Below are positions 5,807 to 15,025 of a stretch of DNA of 64,000 bases, piece by piece. Every line of letters starts with the position of its first letter. Position 1 is the stretch's first letter. Below the pieces are notes generated by a model that saw nothing but the letters and a program-made list of their open reading frames with translations, was not told where the DNA came from and searched no databases. The position numbers and the translations under genes were made by a program. Source of the DNA: a virus; the IMG/VR virus record IMGVR_UViG_3300044640_001495, positions 62,001 through 126,000 of that record, one strand, 5' to 3'.

Positions 5807-7591
5807 ATGGCCTTACAAATCAGACGTGGACCGACTGCAGATCGAATGAGTTATACCCCAGTTGTGGGCGAACTTGTTTGGGATACCTCAACAAGTTCAC
5901 TGTATATTGGAAACGGTACCACTGCCGGCGGATTGCCCGCAGGTACCCTAGTCACAGAAGATGTACAAGATATTGCATCCTCAATGCTGATTAACGGCAC
6001 CCACCAAAACATTACTTTTACCTATGATGATACATTAGGTAGAATAAATTCCACATTTGATCTTTCCACATTTAATGGAACATTAACTGCTGATGGATTT
6101 ATTGGGTCACACTATGCCAACGATTCTACGCTGTTGTTAAACGCACTAACAGGTGCTGTTAATTTAAACGGAACAGTCAAAGGACACGTTATTCCGTCTA
6201 CAAACATTGCCTACGATTTAGGTAGCTCATCCTTTAGATTCAGAGATCTATATCTAAGCGGATCTAGTATTATACTTGGTAGTGCTACTATCACATCCAC
6301 AGGCTCGTCTGTTAATTTACCTGCGGGATCTACTGTAAACGGAATTGTTCTAGGTGCTGCAATTGAATCCGGAATGAATTACAACATCAATCTAGTAGGC
6401 GATGATAGCACAGTTATTATCAATGCTAGAACAAAAGCAGTCAATGCAGCCAGCTTAACCATCGGCTCAGCAGTGAATTTGCCTGCAGGATCTACTATAA
6501 ACGGAGTTGCAATTGGTGCTGGTTCAGGAATTGAAGCTGGTATGAACTACAATATTAATATTGTAGGAGATGATAGCACATTAATGCTGAATGCTAGCAC
6601 ACGGTCAATTACTGCGGCAGGTGGATTTACTGGCAATTTATTAGGTAATGTAACTGGAAATATAATAACCAATTTGATTTCATCTGCAGATTCAAGTGCT
6701 ATCATTTGCGACACTCCGATTACATTCCAAACTAACGCACGGGTTGAGGGCACTCTGAGGGTAGTAGATGGAGGCGACTTTCAATCTACGAATTACCTAA
6801 GTTTTCCTCTTGCGATCACTGCTGCTCATGAAGATGATCAAGCCGCTAGATTAGTTATAAGAAGATCTAGAGGAACAATTGATACTCCTTTATCATTAAT
6901 CAATAACGATAGAGTAGGAAGCATTCAGTTTAATGGTTATGACGGCACAAACACTATCTCAGCGGCATCAATTCAAGCAAGAGTTACTGGCACAGTATCC
7001 TCTGGCGTAATGCCCTCATCCTTGAGATTTTTAGTTACAAATACTGCAGGGAATGAACTAGAAGCAGGCCGCTTTACCGAAGCTGGAAATCTTTTTCTTT
7101 TCGCTGACGACGTTTCTGATGGACCTTTACAGATTTTTTCTGGGCATAACAGTGCTGTAAACGCCAGCAACATTATCTTAGTTAGGGCAAGAGGAGTACC
7201 AAGTTTCCCTGGACAAACTGGGACACCTTTAGCGGTTCAAAATGGAGACCCAATCTTCGACTTTGCCTTCGCTGGTTACGACGGAACAAACAATACCGGA
7301 GTAGCTCAAATGCGTGTGGTCACTGATGGTGCGGTTTCCACAGGAGTAGTTCCTGGTAGATTTGAATTTTTTACCAGCAATACCAGCGGAGTCTCTGCTA
7401 GCAGACTAACAATTGCTACAACTAAAACTACTTTTAATAATATGCCTGTGCTTCCTACATATGCCGACGAGACAGCAGCCGATACTGCTATTGGCGGATC
7501 AGGAAACAGAGTGAACGGTATGATGTACTACGACACAGGAGCAGCAAAAATAAAAGCTGTGGCCGGCGGTTCTTGGACAGCTATACATTAA
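5807..7591 (+). CDS. Tail fibre-like virion protein
   Basis: This 594-residue protein starts MALQIRRGPTADRMSYTPVV and continues with GELVWDTSTSSLYIGNGTT, the N-terminal pattern of many phage fibre/tropism proteins. The middle holds beta-rich repeats: the unit NLPAGST(V/I)NG...GMNYNIN(L/I)VGDDST occurs twice, near residues 172-206 and 225-265. The C-terminus RVNGMMYYDTGAAKIKAVAG is a common fibre end. One segment (DLGSS...LYLSGSSI, residues 133-155) is nearly shared with the fibre gene at 48745. It is preceded by a late-type promoter and flanks the metabolic island. Confidence 0.8.
   Translation: MALQIRRGPTADRMSYTPVVGELVWDTSTSSLYIGNGTTAGGLPAGTLVTEDVQDIASSMLINGTHQNITFTYDDTLGRINSTFDLSTFNGTLTADGFIGSHYANDSTLLLNALTGAVNLNGTVKGHVIPSTNIAYDLGSSSFRFRDLYLSGSSIILGSATITSTGSSVNLPAGSTVNGIVLGAAIESGMNYNINLVGDDSTVIINARTKAVNAASLTIGSAVNLPAGSTINGVAIGAGSGIEAGMNYNINIVGDDSTLMLNASTRSITAAGGFTGNLLGNVTGNIITNLISSADSSAIICDTPITFQTNARVEGTLRVVDGGDFQSTNYLSFPLAITAAHEDDQAARLVIRRSRGTIDTPLSLINNDRVGSIQFNGYDGTNTISAASIQARVTGTVSSGVMPSSLRFLVTNTAGNELEAGRFTEAGNLFLFADDVSDGPLQIFSGHNSAVNASNIILVRARGVPSFPGQTGTPLAVQNGDPIFDFAFAGYDGTNNTGVAQMRVVTDGAVSTGVVPGRFEFFTSNTSGVSASRLTIATTKTTFNNMPVLPTYADETAADTAIGGSGNRVNGMMYYDTGAAKIKAVAGGSWTAIH
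6310..6620 (+). repeat. Tandem module repeat inside fibre gene
   Basis: Two diverged copies of a module of about 160 nt encode LPAGST(V/I)NG followed by SGMNYNIN or AGMNYNIN and VGDDST. The copies begin near 6310 and 6475. This is a likely recombination hotspot for fibre length. Confidence 0.6.
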
Positions 7592-7618
7592 CAAATTTTT
7601 TATCAGTTAGGTATAAGG

Positions 7619-7625
7619 TTAAATA
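7619..7625 (+). promoter_or_regulatory. Late-type promoter element close to start codon
   Basis: TTAAATA is followed by 6 nt and then the ATG at 7632, predicting a nearly leaderless mRNA. Confidence 0.45.
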
Positions 7626-7631
7626 TCTTAT

Positions 7632-8183
7632 ATGTTAGATAAGATTTTATTCTGTCCCCTAGATATAGAATTAGATAATATAGAGTTTTCTGTAGTGGAC
7701 GGAACCCCCGTCATATCTAAATATAATCCTTATTGGAATTCTACTCTCATTTCTGATGAAACGATCAAAAAAAATAATTTTGATGAAGTTCTTAAACAAT
7801 TACCATTTGATAAGATTTCCAATTTACAATATAAAATACAACAACAGACCGTAGATTCTCACGTAGATGTTTATCCAGAAATGAAATTCGCTCCTGGAGA
7901 ATATAAACATATACTAGATACAGAACCGGCAGGGTATCGATTTATTGTAAAAGGAGCAGTTGATAGTTTAGAAGTTTTTGATGGTACATCGTGGATTACT
8001 ACTAGAGTTCCTAAAATTCCTTGTGCGTATATTTTAAATTCTACTTCTGCAATTCATAGAGTTAAAGAAGACAAACAACGAACAACGATCTATATAAGAG
8101 GTTGGTTAGATAAGGAACGACATCTAGAACTATTAGAAAAAAGCCTAGAAAAATATAGCCAATATGTTGTTTGGAAAAACTAG
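7632..8183 (+). CDS. Aspartyl/asparaginyl hydroxylase-like oxygenase
   Basis: The 183-residue protein carries SHVDVYPE (His77 and Asp79), then CAYILNSTSAIHRVKEDKQR with His142 and Arg150. This is the HxD...H...R order of cupin-fold Fe(II)/2OG oxygenases, most like the aspartyl/asparaginyl beta-hydroxylase type. The substrate is unknown. It is the first gene of the AT-rich metabolic island. Its end overlaps the convergent next gene by four nucleotides. Confidence 0.68.
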   Translation: MLDKILFCPLDIELDNIEFSVVDGTPVISKYNPYWNSTLISDETIKKNNFDEVLKQLPFDKISNLQYKIQQQTVDSHVDVYPEMKFAPGEYKHILDTEPAGYRFIVKGAVDSLEVFDGTSWITTRVPKIPCAYILNSTSAIHRVKEDKQRTTIYIRGWLDKERHLELLEKSLEKYSQYVVWKN

Positions 8184-8884
8184 TGAGTATGTTGTAGACT
8201 AGAAATTACTTTGGCAACATTCTCTGTAGTCATAGCTACATTAAGTATAAGATGTAGACTGTTATCTACCCAACTAATAGTGCGATGTGTCATCCTTGTG
8301 TTGAGATAATAGACTCTGCCATGTTCTATCTGTAGTTTTCGATCATCCATCCACCAATCATAGTCCAATGGTCCACAATTGTTTAAGAACACAATTAAAC
8401 GGAAAACATCTCTAGGCATTGACGGATGGTCTCTATGGGGGACAAAATAACCCCCTGTATCCGACCGAATCAAAAATGTCCTGCCCAACTGATCCCACTC
8501 ATCTAAAAAAGGTCTAAGACTATGGCAGGTATCGTAGACTACAGTCTTTTGACTGAACTCCAACTCACTCAGCCGGCGTTTGGCTGCATATGATGCTTGT
8601 GCTAGACTAGGATTGGTTTTATGATCTGTGCCGGGCAAACATGTAAGGGTGAGAGATTTTCTGTTATTAGGCCTGTCTGTTCTAGGAAGATAGTCTTGCC
8701 AGTCGTCTTTAAACTGTGCAATCTCCTGCATAACTTGTCCGCAGTCTATCTTCCATTTTAGCGGTTCAAAAACTCCTAAGTTGAGTAGGCTGACTTCGTT
8801 AGTAAGATTCTCTAGGCTTACGTTATTAGGCGAATAAGATTGACTTCTTCCACTTACACCTGGGGGGACCACTATATTATTCAT
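8180..8884 (-). CDS. Putative Fe(II)/2OG oxygenase (Asp/Asn hydroxylase-like)
   Basis: This 234-residue protein has VPHRDHPSMPRDVFRLIVFL around residues 147-166 (HRDH for iron binding). Later TRMTHRTISWVDNSLHLILN provides a distal His. The spacing fits small aspartyl/asparaginyl hydroxylase-like enzymes. A taaggat sequence stands 9-10 nt upstream of its ATG. It is the last gene of a minus-strand run with the PP-loop and desaturase genes, suggesting joint expression. Confidence 0.7.
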   Translation of the reverse strand: MNNIVVPPGVSGRSQSYSPNNVSLENLTNEVSLLNLGVFEPLKWKIDCGQVMQEIAQFKDDWQDYLPRTDRPNNRKSLTLTCLPGTDHKTNPSLAQASYAAKRRLSELEFSQKTVVYDTCHSLRPFLDEWDQLGRTFLIRSDTGGYFVPHRDHPSMPRDVFRLIVFLNNCGPLDYDWWMDDRKLQIEHGRVYYLNTRMTHRTISWVDNSLHLILNVAMTTENVAKVISSLQHTH

Positions 8885-8926
8885 TGACTAATCCTTAAAA
8901 ATTTTTCTAAAAGTTCTTGAAACATG

Positions 8927-9859
8927 TTATTTCGCCAATCTTCTTAGAAACTCACCAACAGGCATTTTCCATTTATCAGTATAAGGTTTATATGCTGATA
9001 AAAACTTCTGCTGTATTTGGTCACAACAATCTTGGATTAATTCGCATCCATGATATTTTTCCCTTATTTCTATATTCCAATTTTTTTGATAAATTCTATA
9101 TTTGGCATATCTAGAGTTTATAGTTTCACTTGGTGGAGATTGAAATAATTCCAACATAATAGGATCATAGCCAACTGATAACACAATTTCAGGAGTCATC
9201 TGAAAAAAATTAATAGCTGCTGTCATGTTGTTTGCTATGGCGTATCTACACCAAGATAAGATATATTCATATTCTACGTATTTCCATTCGCCATCTAATC
9301 TATTTGCATAAAAGTCACCATTCCCCAAAACAGGTATACCATTTAGGTTAAAATATACATGATCCATTAATTTCATTGTAGGCAACATTTCCGCTTGGAA
9401 ACATTTTCCTTGTTCTGCCATTCTTAGAGATTCCGGAGAACCTAACCAGGTTAGTACATCTATATCTACATAGATAACTTCAAAATTTAATTCTTTAGAT
9501 AATTTTTCAACCACTTCTATTTCGTGTAAGTTTAAATTTTTGTTAAATCTATTTGTTATAACCTTAAATGGTTGTCCTAATTCTAAGAAAGCTCTAACCA
9601 CAACTTCGCTATCAGCCCCTCCGCTTAACAACACATAAGGAAGTTTGTTCACAGTTTTTGAGTAATTGCTAATTATTTCACAGACATTGATACACTCATC
9701 TCTGAACGAGCTAGGAGTTCTAGTTGCTTTAGAGTACCAACATTGAAATGCGTCTGATTGGTGTTGTCTTAGATTGTACTGGTTTCCATTGTATCCAAAT
9801 CTAAAATTTTGATCCATCTCAAATTTTATTTTTTGACCGGATGAGCTAACAGAGTACAT
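8927..9859 (-). CDS. PP-loop ATPase (asparagine synthase-like)
   Basis: This 310-residue protein has the PP-loop signature LLSGGADSEVVVRAF at residues 77-91. Such proteins activate a carboxyl or carbonyl group by adenylation for amide or thio transfer. There is no N-terminal glutaminase domain, so it would need free ammonia or a partner amine. A gggag site 8 nt upstream supports the start at 9859, though an in-frame ATG at 9817 is possible. It overlaps the desaturase gene by 34 nt. It is paralogous in layout to the protein at 13299-14468. Confidence 0.75.
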   Translation of the reverse strand: MYSVSSSGQKIKFEMDQNFRFGYNGNQYNLRQHQSDAFQCWYSKATRTPSSFRDECINVCEIISNYSKTVNKLPYVLLSGGADSEVVVRAFLELGQPFKVITNRFNKNLNLHEIEVVEKLSKELNFEVIYVDIDVLTWLGSPESLRMAEQGKCFQAEMLPTMKLMDHVYFNLNGIPVLGNGDFYANRLDGEWKYVEYEYILSWCRYAIANNMTAAINFFQMTPEIVLSVGYDPIMLELFQSPPSETINSRYAKYRIYQKNWNIEIREKYHGCELIQDCCDQIQQKFLSAYKPYTDKWKMPVGEFLRRLAK

Positions 9860-10593
9860 GCATCAAACTCCCATTTTTTTCCGCTTACAGATTTTCCAAA
9901 ATCAAAACTAGACGGCATTTGATGATGATTATTATGCCATCCGTTTCCCCAAAACATTAAGCCTAACATAGGGATATTTCTTGATTTATCTTTAGTTTCA
10001 AAATTTCTATATCCAACGTTGTCACTATGACAGAATGTATTAATAAGTCCCTCACCATGAAATGCAACAATTGTTGGCACAATAGCAAACCAATATAATA
10101 AATTTAAATCAATCAATCCCAGAACTATCCACGATAACAAAATAATTACTTCATAATACTTGGCTGTGAATGCCATTTTTTTATCACGTACTAGGTCAAC
10201 AGCAAACTTGTAGTTTACATTGGTAGGATCATGTTTTAAAATCCAACCCACAAAAGCATGCCATCTTCCAAAAATTGGAGAATGTTCGTCTTTTTCTGTA
10301 TCGGCAAATCTATGATGATATCCTCGGTGTACCGCGGCCCACCAGATTGGATGACCCTGGCATGATAACACACTGGCATAAATTATCAAATTCTCTGCCC
10401 ATGATTTTAAAATGATCGATCTATGAGATGCCCATCTATGAAGTCCTATTGCTACTCCGTACCCACCAATAAAAATATAGCCTGCTAGAAAATACAATAG
10501 ACTGGTAAAATTGTAATCTACGAAAAAAAACAACAAAACCAATAGTATGTGTAAAGGGAAAAACGTAGTTAACAGGTATTTGTAATTTTTCAT
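9826..10593 (-). CDS. Membrane fatty acid desaturase
   Basis: This 255-residue protein has all three di-iron His boxes: HRWASH (52-57), HRGYHH (89-94) and WHNNHH (219-224). Hydrophobic membrane segments lie at residues 8-45 and about 145-175. It belongs to the acyl-CoA/acyl-lipid delta-9 desaturase family, which inserts double bonds in fatty acyl chains at the membrane. It is one of three desaturases in the island. The gene overlaps the following PP-loop gene, suggesting coupled expression. Confidence 0.9.
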   Translation of the reverse strand: MKNYKYLLTTFFPLHILLVLLFFFVDYNFTSLLYFLAGYIFIGGYGVAIGLHRWASHRSIILKSWAENLIIYASVLSCQGHPIWWAAVHRGYHHRFADTEKDEHSPIFGRWHAFVGWILKHDPTNVNYKFAVDLVRDKKMAFTAKYYEVIILLSWIVLGLIDLNLLYWFAIVPTIVAFHGEGLINTFCHSDNVGYRNFETKDKSRNIPMLGLMFWGNGWHNNHHQMPSSFDFGKSVSGKKWEFDACTLLAHPVKK

Positions 10594-10609
10594 AGAGGGA
10601 TGATTCCGA

Positions 10610-10616
10610 TTAAATA
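10610..10616 (+). promoter_or_regulatory. Late-type promoter element close to start codon
   Basis: TTAAATA is followed by 7 nt and ATG 10624. This supports ATG 10624 over the upstream in-frame ATG at 10600. Confidence 0.35.
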
Positions 10617-10623
10617 TATTTAT

Positions 10624-11223
10624 ATGATGCCAAAATCCCTATCGCTTAAATCGAATCCCGGAGAGGACTTGTGGAATGAATGCATGGAAACTATAAAATC
10701 TCGGTGCTGTGCAGATCCATTGTATGAAAATTATGTAAATCTAACTCCTGCACAATATTATTATTTTGTGACAGCGATACACGAAAATAAGATTGTATCC
10801 TTTGGTGCCATAGAATATTCTCCTCACAAATGGGGAGAGAAAATTGCAAGAGTATTAACTAGATTTTGGATACATCCAGATTTTAGAAGCAACGGATTAA
10901 CCAAGTGGGGCCCTAGTGCTGTTAGATTTAGTCCAATTATACTTAACGCTCAGCTTGAATTTTTAAATTCACAGAATAAAATAAAAGTTGCTATGATCAC
11001 AAGAGAAGGAAAATACTCGAAAAGTTTTAAAGAAATAACAAAACTTGCATCGTCTGTTTCAGTTGATTCTTTTGAAATATTAGAAAATATATACAATGTC
11101 TGCGGAGACTCGAACGACGATTCGTGTTATCAAATGGTAGCACTGTCGTCAATAAGCCATGAAGACAAATGGAATGTCTTTTCCGAAGCAATATCTGCTG
11201 GATTCTTTAAAGGACCAAATTAA
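10624..11223 (+). CDS. GNAT-like acetyltransferase (putative)
   Basis: The protein of about 199 residues has a GNAT-like centre: IVSFGAIEYSPH (a beta strand pair), then LTRFWIHPDFRSNGLTKWG, which resembles the acetyl-CoA-binding motif A (V-x-P-x-x-R-x-x-G). The remainder is not recognised, so the call is tentative. The start may alternatively be ATG 10600. The stop overlaps the next start by one base, so the two genes are coupled. Confidence 0.5.
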   Translation: MMPKSLSLKSNPGEDLWNECMETIKSRCCADPLYENYVNLTPAQYYYFVTAIHENKIVSFGAIEYSPHKWGEKIARVLTRFWIHPDFRSNGLTKWGPSAVRFSPIILNAQLEFLNSQNKIKVAMITREGKYSKSFKEITKLASSVSVDSFEILENIYNVCGDSNDDSCYQMVALSSISHEDKWNVFSEAISAGFFKGPN

Positions 11224-12074
11224 TGAAGTTTTACGTAAAAGATTGTCCTGCGCACCTGTCATTGTTCCAGTGGATATACGAACAGAGCGATTTCTATACA
11301 GCAATAAATGATATTGCTACATCAACTAAAGTAGACGATATAATAGAATTGCCTCACAAAATTGATATTCCTTCACTTGTAAAAGATACCCTATCAGCAC
11401 TGGAAACGTTTGGAACCAAAGGTTGGCAAACAACCAAAGGTCAAAGTAAGGCCTACGGTGGTCTCAGCATGGTATACAACCCAGATCTAATAGACACAAT
11501 TGATCCTAATCAACATACACTAGGCACACCTGTAAACGCTCCGGATCAATTTTATTACGGCAGTACAGAAAATTTTCGTTCTACAAGAAATACATACTTT
11601 GACAGTTATGGATTTAGAAAACTATCACCATGCATCTCACAAACTAATCTTAAAAATTTTATCAGTGAATTTCGTCTTTCACCTACACGAAGTAGGATAG
11701 CTGTGTTAGATGCCGACATGCATGATAGGGTAGGTGAAGAATTCCTTTGGCACAAAGATGAAACTATATTCGAAAATCTCAGGATCAACATTCCTATCGA
11801 CACTGATTCTTCTTTTCTATTCCAACTCGAAAATAAGCTGCCGACTCATTTAGAGCTAGGAAAAATATATACTTGGGATACAAATTTACCACATAGGGTA
11901 TATGCCACAAAAAAATCTACTAAAAAAAGAACCCATTTAGTATTAGGATTCACGCCCTGGATTGATTATATAGAAAATGAAGATTGCTTTGTATTAAATT
12001 CCCACTTTGGTAAATTACATCCGTTTGATATTCTTCTAAACGGATCAGCACATCAAAGCATTGGTCAGGTATAA
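11223..12074 (+). CDS. Aspartyl/asparaginyl hydroxylase-like oxygenase
   Basis: In this 283-residue protein, FLWHKDETIFENLRINIPI near residues 177-195 gives the first His and Asp and an RINIPI strand. LELGKIYTWDTNLPHRVYAT (about 216-235) gives the distal His, and KKRTHLVLGF the 2OG-binding Arg. The pattern is that of aspartyl/asparaginyl beta-hydroxylase-like enzymes. The N-terminal 150 residues are unassigned. It is translated immediately after the GNAT-like gene. Confidence 0.72.
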   Translation: MKFYVKDCPAHLSLFQWIYEQSDFYTAINDIATSTKVDDIIELPHKIDIPSLVKDTLSALETFGTKGWQTTKGQSKAYGGLSMVYNPDLIDTIDPNQHTLGTPVNAPDQFYYGSTENFRSTRNTYFDSYGFRKLSPCISQTNLKNFISEFRLSPTRSRIAVLDADMHDRVGEEFLWHKDETIFENLRINIPIDTDSSFLFQLENKLPTHLELGKIYTWDTNLPHRVYATKKSTKKRTHLVLGFTPWIDYIENEDCFVLNSHFGKLHPFDILLNGSAHQSIGQV

Positions 12075-13306
12075 TTAACAATTATAGAAGAAATTAAATT
12101 TTGATATTTTTCGTTTAAATCGTTAAGATCACTACCTGATATATAAACATATCCGTTATTGCTAATTGCTAAATCGTTCCTTGGAAGATTAACTTTATTA
12201 TTAGTTGGTAATTTAATATAGTCTGCAAGAAAGTCTTTTTTAATCTCTATGCTTTTAATGAGACCCGGTTTTAATCCTAAATCTCTTTTCATACTACACT
12301 TGCTTTTGTTTAACAACATATTTTTATTTTTAAGAATAGAGTTAACTAACTTTGATGCATAGTGATTTTCTCCAGAGTATTGCAATAGATGGCATCCTAC
12401 GGAAACTCGAGCTGCAAAATCAATGAAATAAATATTTCCCTCTTTTAATATCACATCTAGCATGAACGGACAATTATCTAACTCAGTTAAAGAAATAAAC
12501 TTTTCTAATTTAATTTTGATATTTTCATAAAAATCGCTGTTAAAATATTTAGACGGATACACTAATGCTGTTTCAGCCGCATAGGGATATGAATTAGATT
12601 CTATATCATAAAAAAAATCTAAACTAAGAGATTTATTAAGTATGTGTCCAATCACAGAGATTATTGGTCCATCAATATATTCCTGAATTATGTAATCACT
12701 ATCTGCCGAATAATATTCAAAAGTTTTAAATTTTTCACCATGGCTTTCTTGATAATCGTGTACTTTAACATCGACGTCTTTAAAAAAATCTACAAGACTT
12801 TCTCTAGAAGAAATTATTTTTATCCCCAAACTTGCCATTCCCCCTGACGGTTTTACTAAACATGGAAATTTAATATCTGAAGATACAATGTTTAATGTTT
12901 TTTTATTTTTAACAATTTGATAAATTTTAGGAACATTGATCTTTAGATCTTTCCATATTTTGTAATAAACTATTTTTTCTTTAATTTTTTCGTATGATTT
13001 TAATTTAATTCCCGGTAGATCAAATTTACTGTTTATTTCAGCAATTAATTTCATATGATGATCGGGGAATGTAGGATAGATATATTGATATTTTTTTGTT
13101 TCTAATAATTGAGAAAGTAAATTTAAAAATTGATCGGTAGTATCAACAACAAATATGTTATCAAATTTAGATAGATGTGGCTTCATTAGATCAAATTCGG
13201 GATGATCTTTAGGAACAATTATATCTAAATTATAACCTTGATTTATTAAATCATAGATCGTAGATAAATGATGATATCCGCGACATAACAACAAAATATT
13301 ATTCAT
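12065..13306 (-). CDS. ATP-grasp ligase
   Basis: This 413-residue protein has the ATP-grasp layout. After a Rossmann-like preATP domain comes KFPCLVKPSGGMASLGIKII near residue 145. YIIQEYIDGPIISVIGHI is near residue 205, and the catalytic-loop stretch FMLDVILKEGNIYFIDFAAR is near residue 285. Such enzymes join a carboxylate to an amine, thiol or peptide through an acyl phosphate. The substrates are unknown. The gene overlaps the adjacent PP-loop gene by eight nucleotides, so the two ligase-type enzymes probably act together. Its DNA is markedly AT-rich. Confidence 0.8.
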   Translation of the reverse strand: MNNILLLCRGYHHLSTIYDLINQGYNLDIIVPKDHPEFDLMKPHLSKFDNIFVVDTTDQFLNLLSQLLETKKYQYIYPTFPDHHMKLIAEINSKFDLPGIKLKSYEKIKEKIVYYKIWKDLKINVPKIYQIVKNKKTLNIVSSDIKFPCLVKPSGGMASLGIKIISSRESLVDFFKDVDVKVHDYQESHGEKFKTFEYYSADSDYIIQEYIDGPIISVIGHILNKSLSLDFFYDIESNSYPYAAETALVYPSKYFNSDFYENIKIKLEKFISLTELDNCPFMLDVILKEGNIYFIDFAARVSVGCHLLQYSGENHYASKLVNSILKNKNMLLNKSKCSMKRDLGLKPGLIKSIEIKKDFLADYIKLPTNNKVNLPRNDLAISNNGYVYISGSDLNDLNEKYQNLISSIIVNYT

Positions 13307-14468
13307 TTATTAATCTCACAAAATGCCACTTTGAAAATAAATGTTGATATCTTCCTCTTACTTTTCCAAAATCTCGTTGGCTTCTTTCCACTCCTAAATA
13401 CAATCTTTTATCTAATTGAGATAAAAATAGACTATTCATATCTAAAAAACTATCACGACATTTGGTTAATTCTGGATGCTCAAAAATCCAAAAATGTTTA
13501 TCTTCTCTGTCTGCAATATTTGGTTTATCAGCCTGAAAATTATTTGTCCAGTTATCATATAATACTTGCCTTGCTACAGAGTTTTGCATTCTAATAGATA
13601 ATAATGTAAAATCCAATGGCCAATCTTTACTTACATCTGAATAATAATATTGTCTTAAATGAAAATTATCATCAACATATGATGACAACTGATAGGCTTG
13701 TTCCATAGCTAATATTGGGAATTTTGGAGACCAATAAAAATATTCAGTTCCGTATCTATTTTCTTGTGAAGGAATTCCCATCCCTGTACCAGTGTCGGTA
13801 AAACTCATAAACCATTTATTATCTCTATAAGCTAACAACGGTTTATCTATTCCATAAATAGATCCAACTGTTTTACCCTTATTTAATTTGAGAAATTCCG
13901 ATTTACTATATGTCAGCATAAAAGGTATTTCTATATCATTCCATGTGTTAACATGATGCCATAAATCTTCTGTATAAATTTCAGGACTTAAATTATCTGT
14001 CCAATCTGCAATATTGATTTTAATCTGAGGATGATATTGTGACAGCCAATCAAGAACAGGTTTAATGGCAAAGTCCCATTCACTAAGAGTGTTCCTAGCC
14101 GAAGTGTCTAGTGTATTGGCCTTGTAAACTTGAGATTTTATAGCGGCCATTGGCCATTTCACACAAACTTCGTCTAATTTAATACCGTTGTCTATAAAGG
14201 ACCTAAGAACATTATAGCTGTCAGCGCCTCCCGAAAAATATAAAATTAGATAATCGTAGCTATCTCTAATCTGTTGAGCACGTTGTTGATAAAGTTTTTT
14301 GAGAGAAACTTTCCCCAACAAGGATCTATCAAAATTGTTCCAAATTTGATCAAAATATATGTAACTAACTTCCTGATTGGTGTCGGTAGCAAATACCAAT
14401 GCTTGAAATTTATTTTTAAATTTCGTAGCACCTACCTGCCAAAATCCTTCTACTTCTTGATTAAACAT
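13299..14468 (-). CDS. PP-loop ATPase (asparagine synthase-like)
   Basis: This protein of about 389 residues has YLILYFSGGADSYNVLRSF with SGGADS at residues 79-84, exactly where it lies in the paralogue at 8927-9859. The start at ATG 14468 is preferred because TATAAATA lies 5 nt upstream of it; two in-frame ATGs lie further upstream (14474 and 14486). The long C-terminal half is not recognised. It probably adenylates a substrate carboxylate. Overlap with the ATP-grasp gene suggests an operon. Confidence 0.72.
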   Translation of the reverse strand: MFNQEVEGFWQVGATKFKNKFQALVFATDTNQEVSYIYFDQIWNNFDRSLLGKVSLKKLYQQRAQQIRDSYDYLILYFSGGADSYNVLRSFIDNGIKLDEVCVKWPMAAIKSQVYKANTLDTSARNTLSEWDFAIKPVLDWLSQYHPQIKINIADWTDNLSPEIYTEDLWHHVNTWNDIEIPFMLTYSKSEFLKLNKGKTVGSIYGIDKPLLAYRDNKWFMSFTDTGTGMGIPSQENRYGTEYFYWSPKFPILAMEQAYQLSSYVDDNFHLRQYYYSDVSKDWPLDFTLLSIRMQNSVARQVLYDNWTNNFQADKPNIADREDKHFWIFEHPELTKCRDSFLDMNSLFLSQLDKRLYLGVERSQRDFGKVRGRYQHLFSKWHFVRLINE

Positions 14469-14473
14469 GTTCA

Positions 14474-14481
14474 TATTTATA
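14474..14481 (-). promoter_or_regulatory. T4-late-type promoter (TATAAATA), leaderless mRNA predicted
   Basis: On the minus strand TATAAATA is followed by 5 nt and ATG 14468. In T4 late promoters this spacing puts the start site at the A of the ATG. Confidence 0.6.
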
Positions 14482-14510
14482 GACAAAAAAAATTATGGAA
14501 AATTAATATA

Positions 14511-14517
14511 ATAAATA
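14511..14517 (+). promoter_or_regulatory. Late-type promoter element close to start codon
   Basis: ATAAATA is followed by 7 nt and ATG 14525. It is divergent from the TATAAATA at 14474-14481. Confidence 0.5.
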
Positions 14518-14524
14518 CTTTACC

Positions 14525-15019
14525 ATGATATTACAGCCACTATATAAATTTATCAATTTCCAAACTTTACAGAAAGAAGTTTTGGAATTGGTAAAAAAAA
14601 TTAACGTTAACGACAATCAGCTAATATGTCAAGGATTAGAAAACGGTTCAAATGATTGGATCACAGGCATTGGTCGTATTGAAGAATTAGAAGAACAACA
14701 GGAACGAAATTATAAATTTATATATCCAGAGCTTCGTGGGACACTTCTAGAAAAATTTATTAAAGACCACAATGGTTTTAGAACTAGAATAATGTTAATG
14801 AATTCTAGAAAATGTTATTCTATCCATCGAGATCCAACCCCTAGATTGCATTTACCTATAATCACAAATGATCAGTGTTGGATGATATGGCCATATAAAA
14901 ATGAATGCCATCAGCTACATGAGGGAGTTGTGTATCGAGCAGATACAACACAAGATCACACTTTTATTAATGGATCTTTAGATCAAATTAGAATACACAT
15001 TGTAATGTGCATTGATTAA
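14525..15019 (+). CDS. Small Fe(II)/2OG oxygenase-like protein
   Basis: The 164-residue protein contains KCYSIHRDPTPRLHLPI near residues 98-114 (HRD iron-binding pair and a following Arg/His). Near the end, TTQDHTFINGSLDQIRIHIV supplies the distal His and an Arg. The overall size is that of a minimal cupin oxygenase. A late-type element lies 7 nt before the start. The next gene, also oxygenase-like, follows after six nucleotides. Confidence 0.62.
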   Translation: MILQPLYKFINFQTLQKEVLELVKKINVNDNQLICQGLENGSNDWITGIGRIEELEEQQERNYKFIYPELRGTLLEKFIKDHNGFRTRIMLMNSRKCYSIHRDPTPRLHLPIITNDQCWMIWPYKNECHQLHEGVVYRADTTQDHTFINGSLDQIRIHIVMCID

Positions 15020-15025
15020 TAATAT

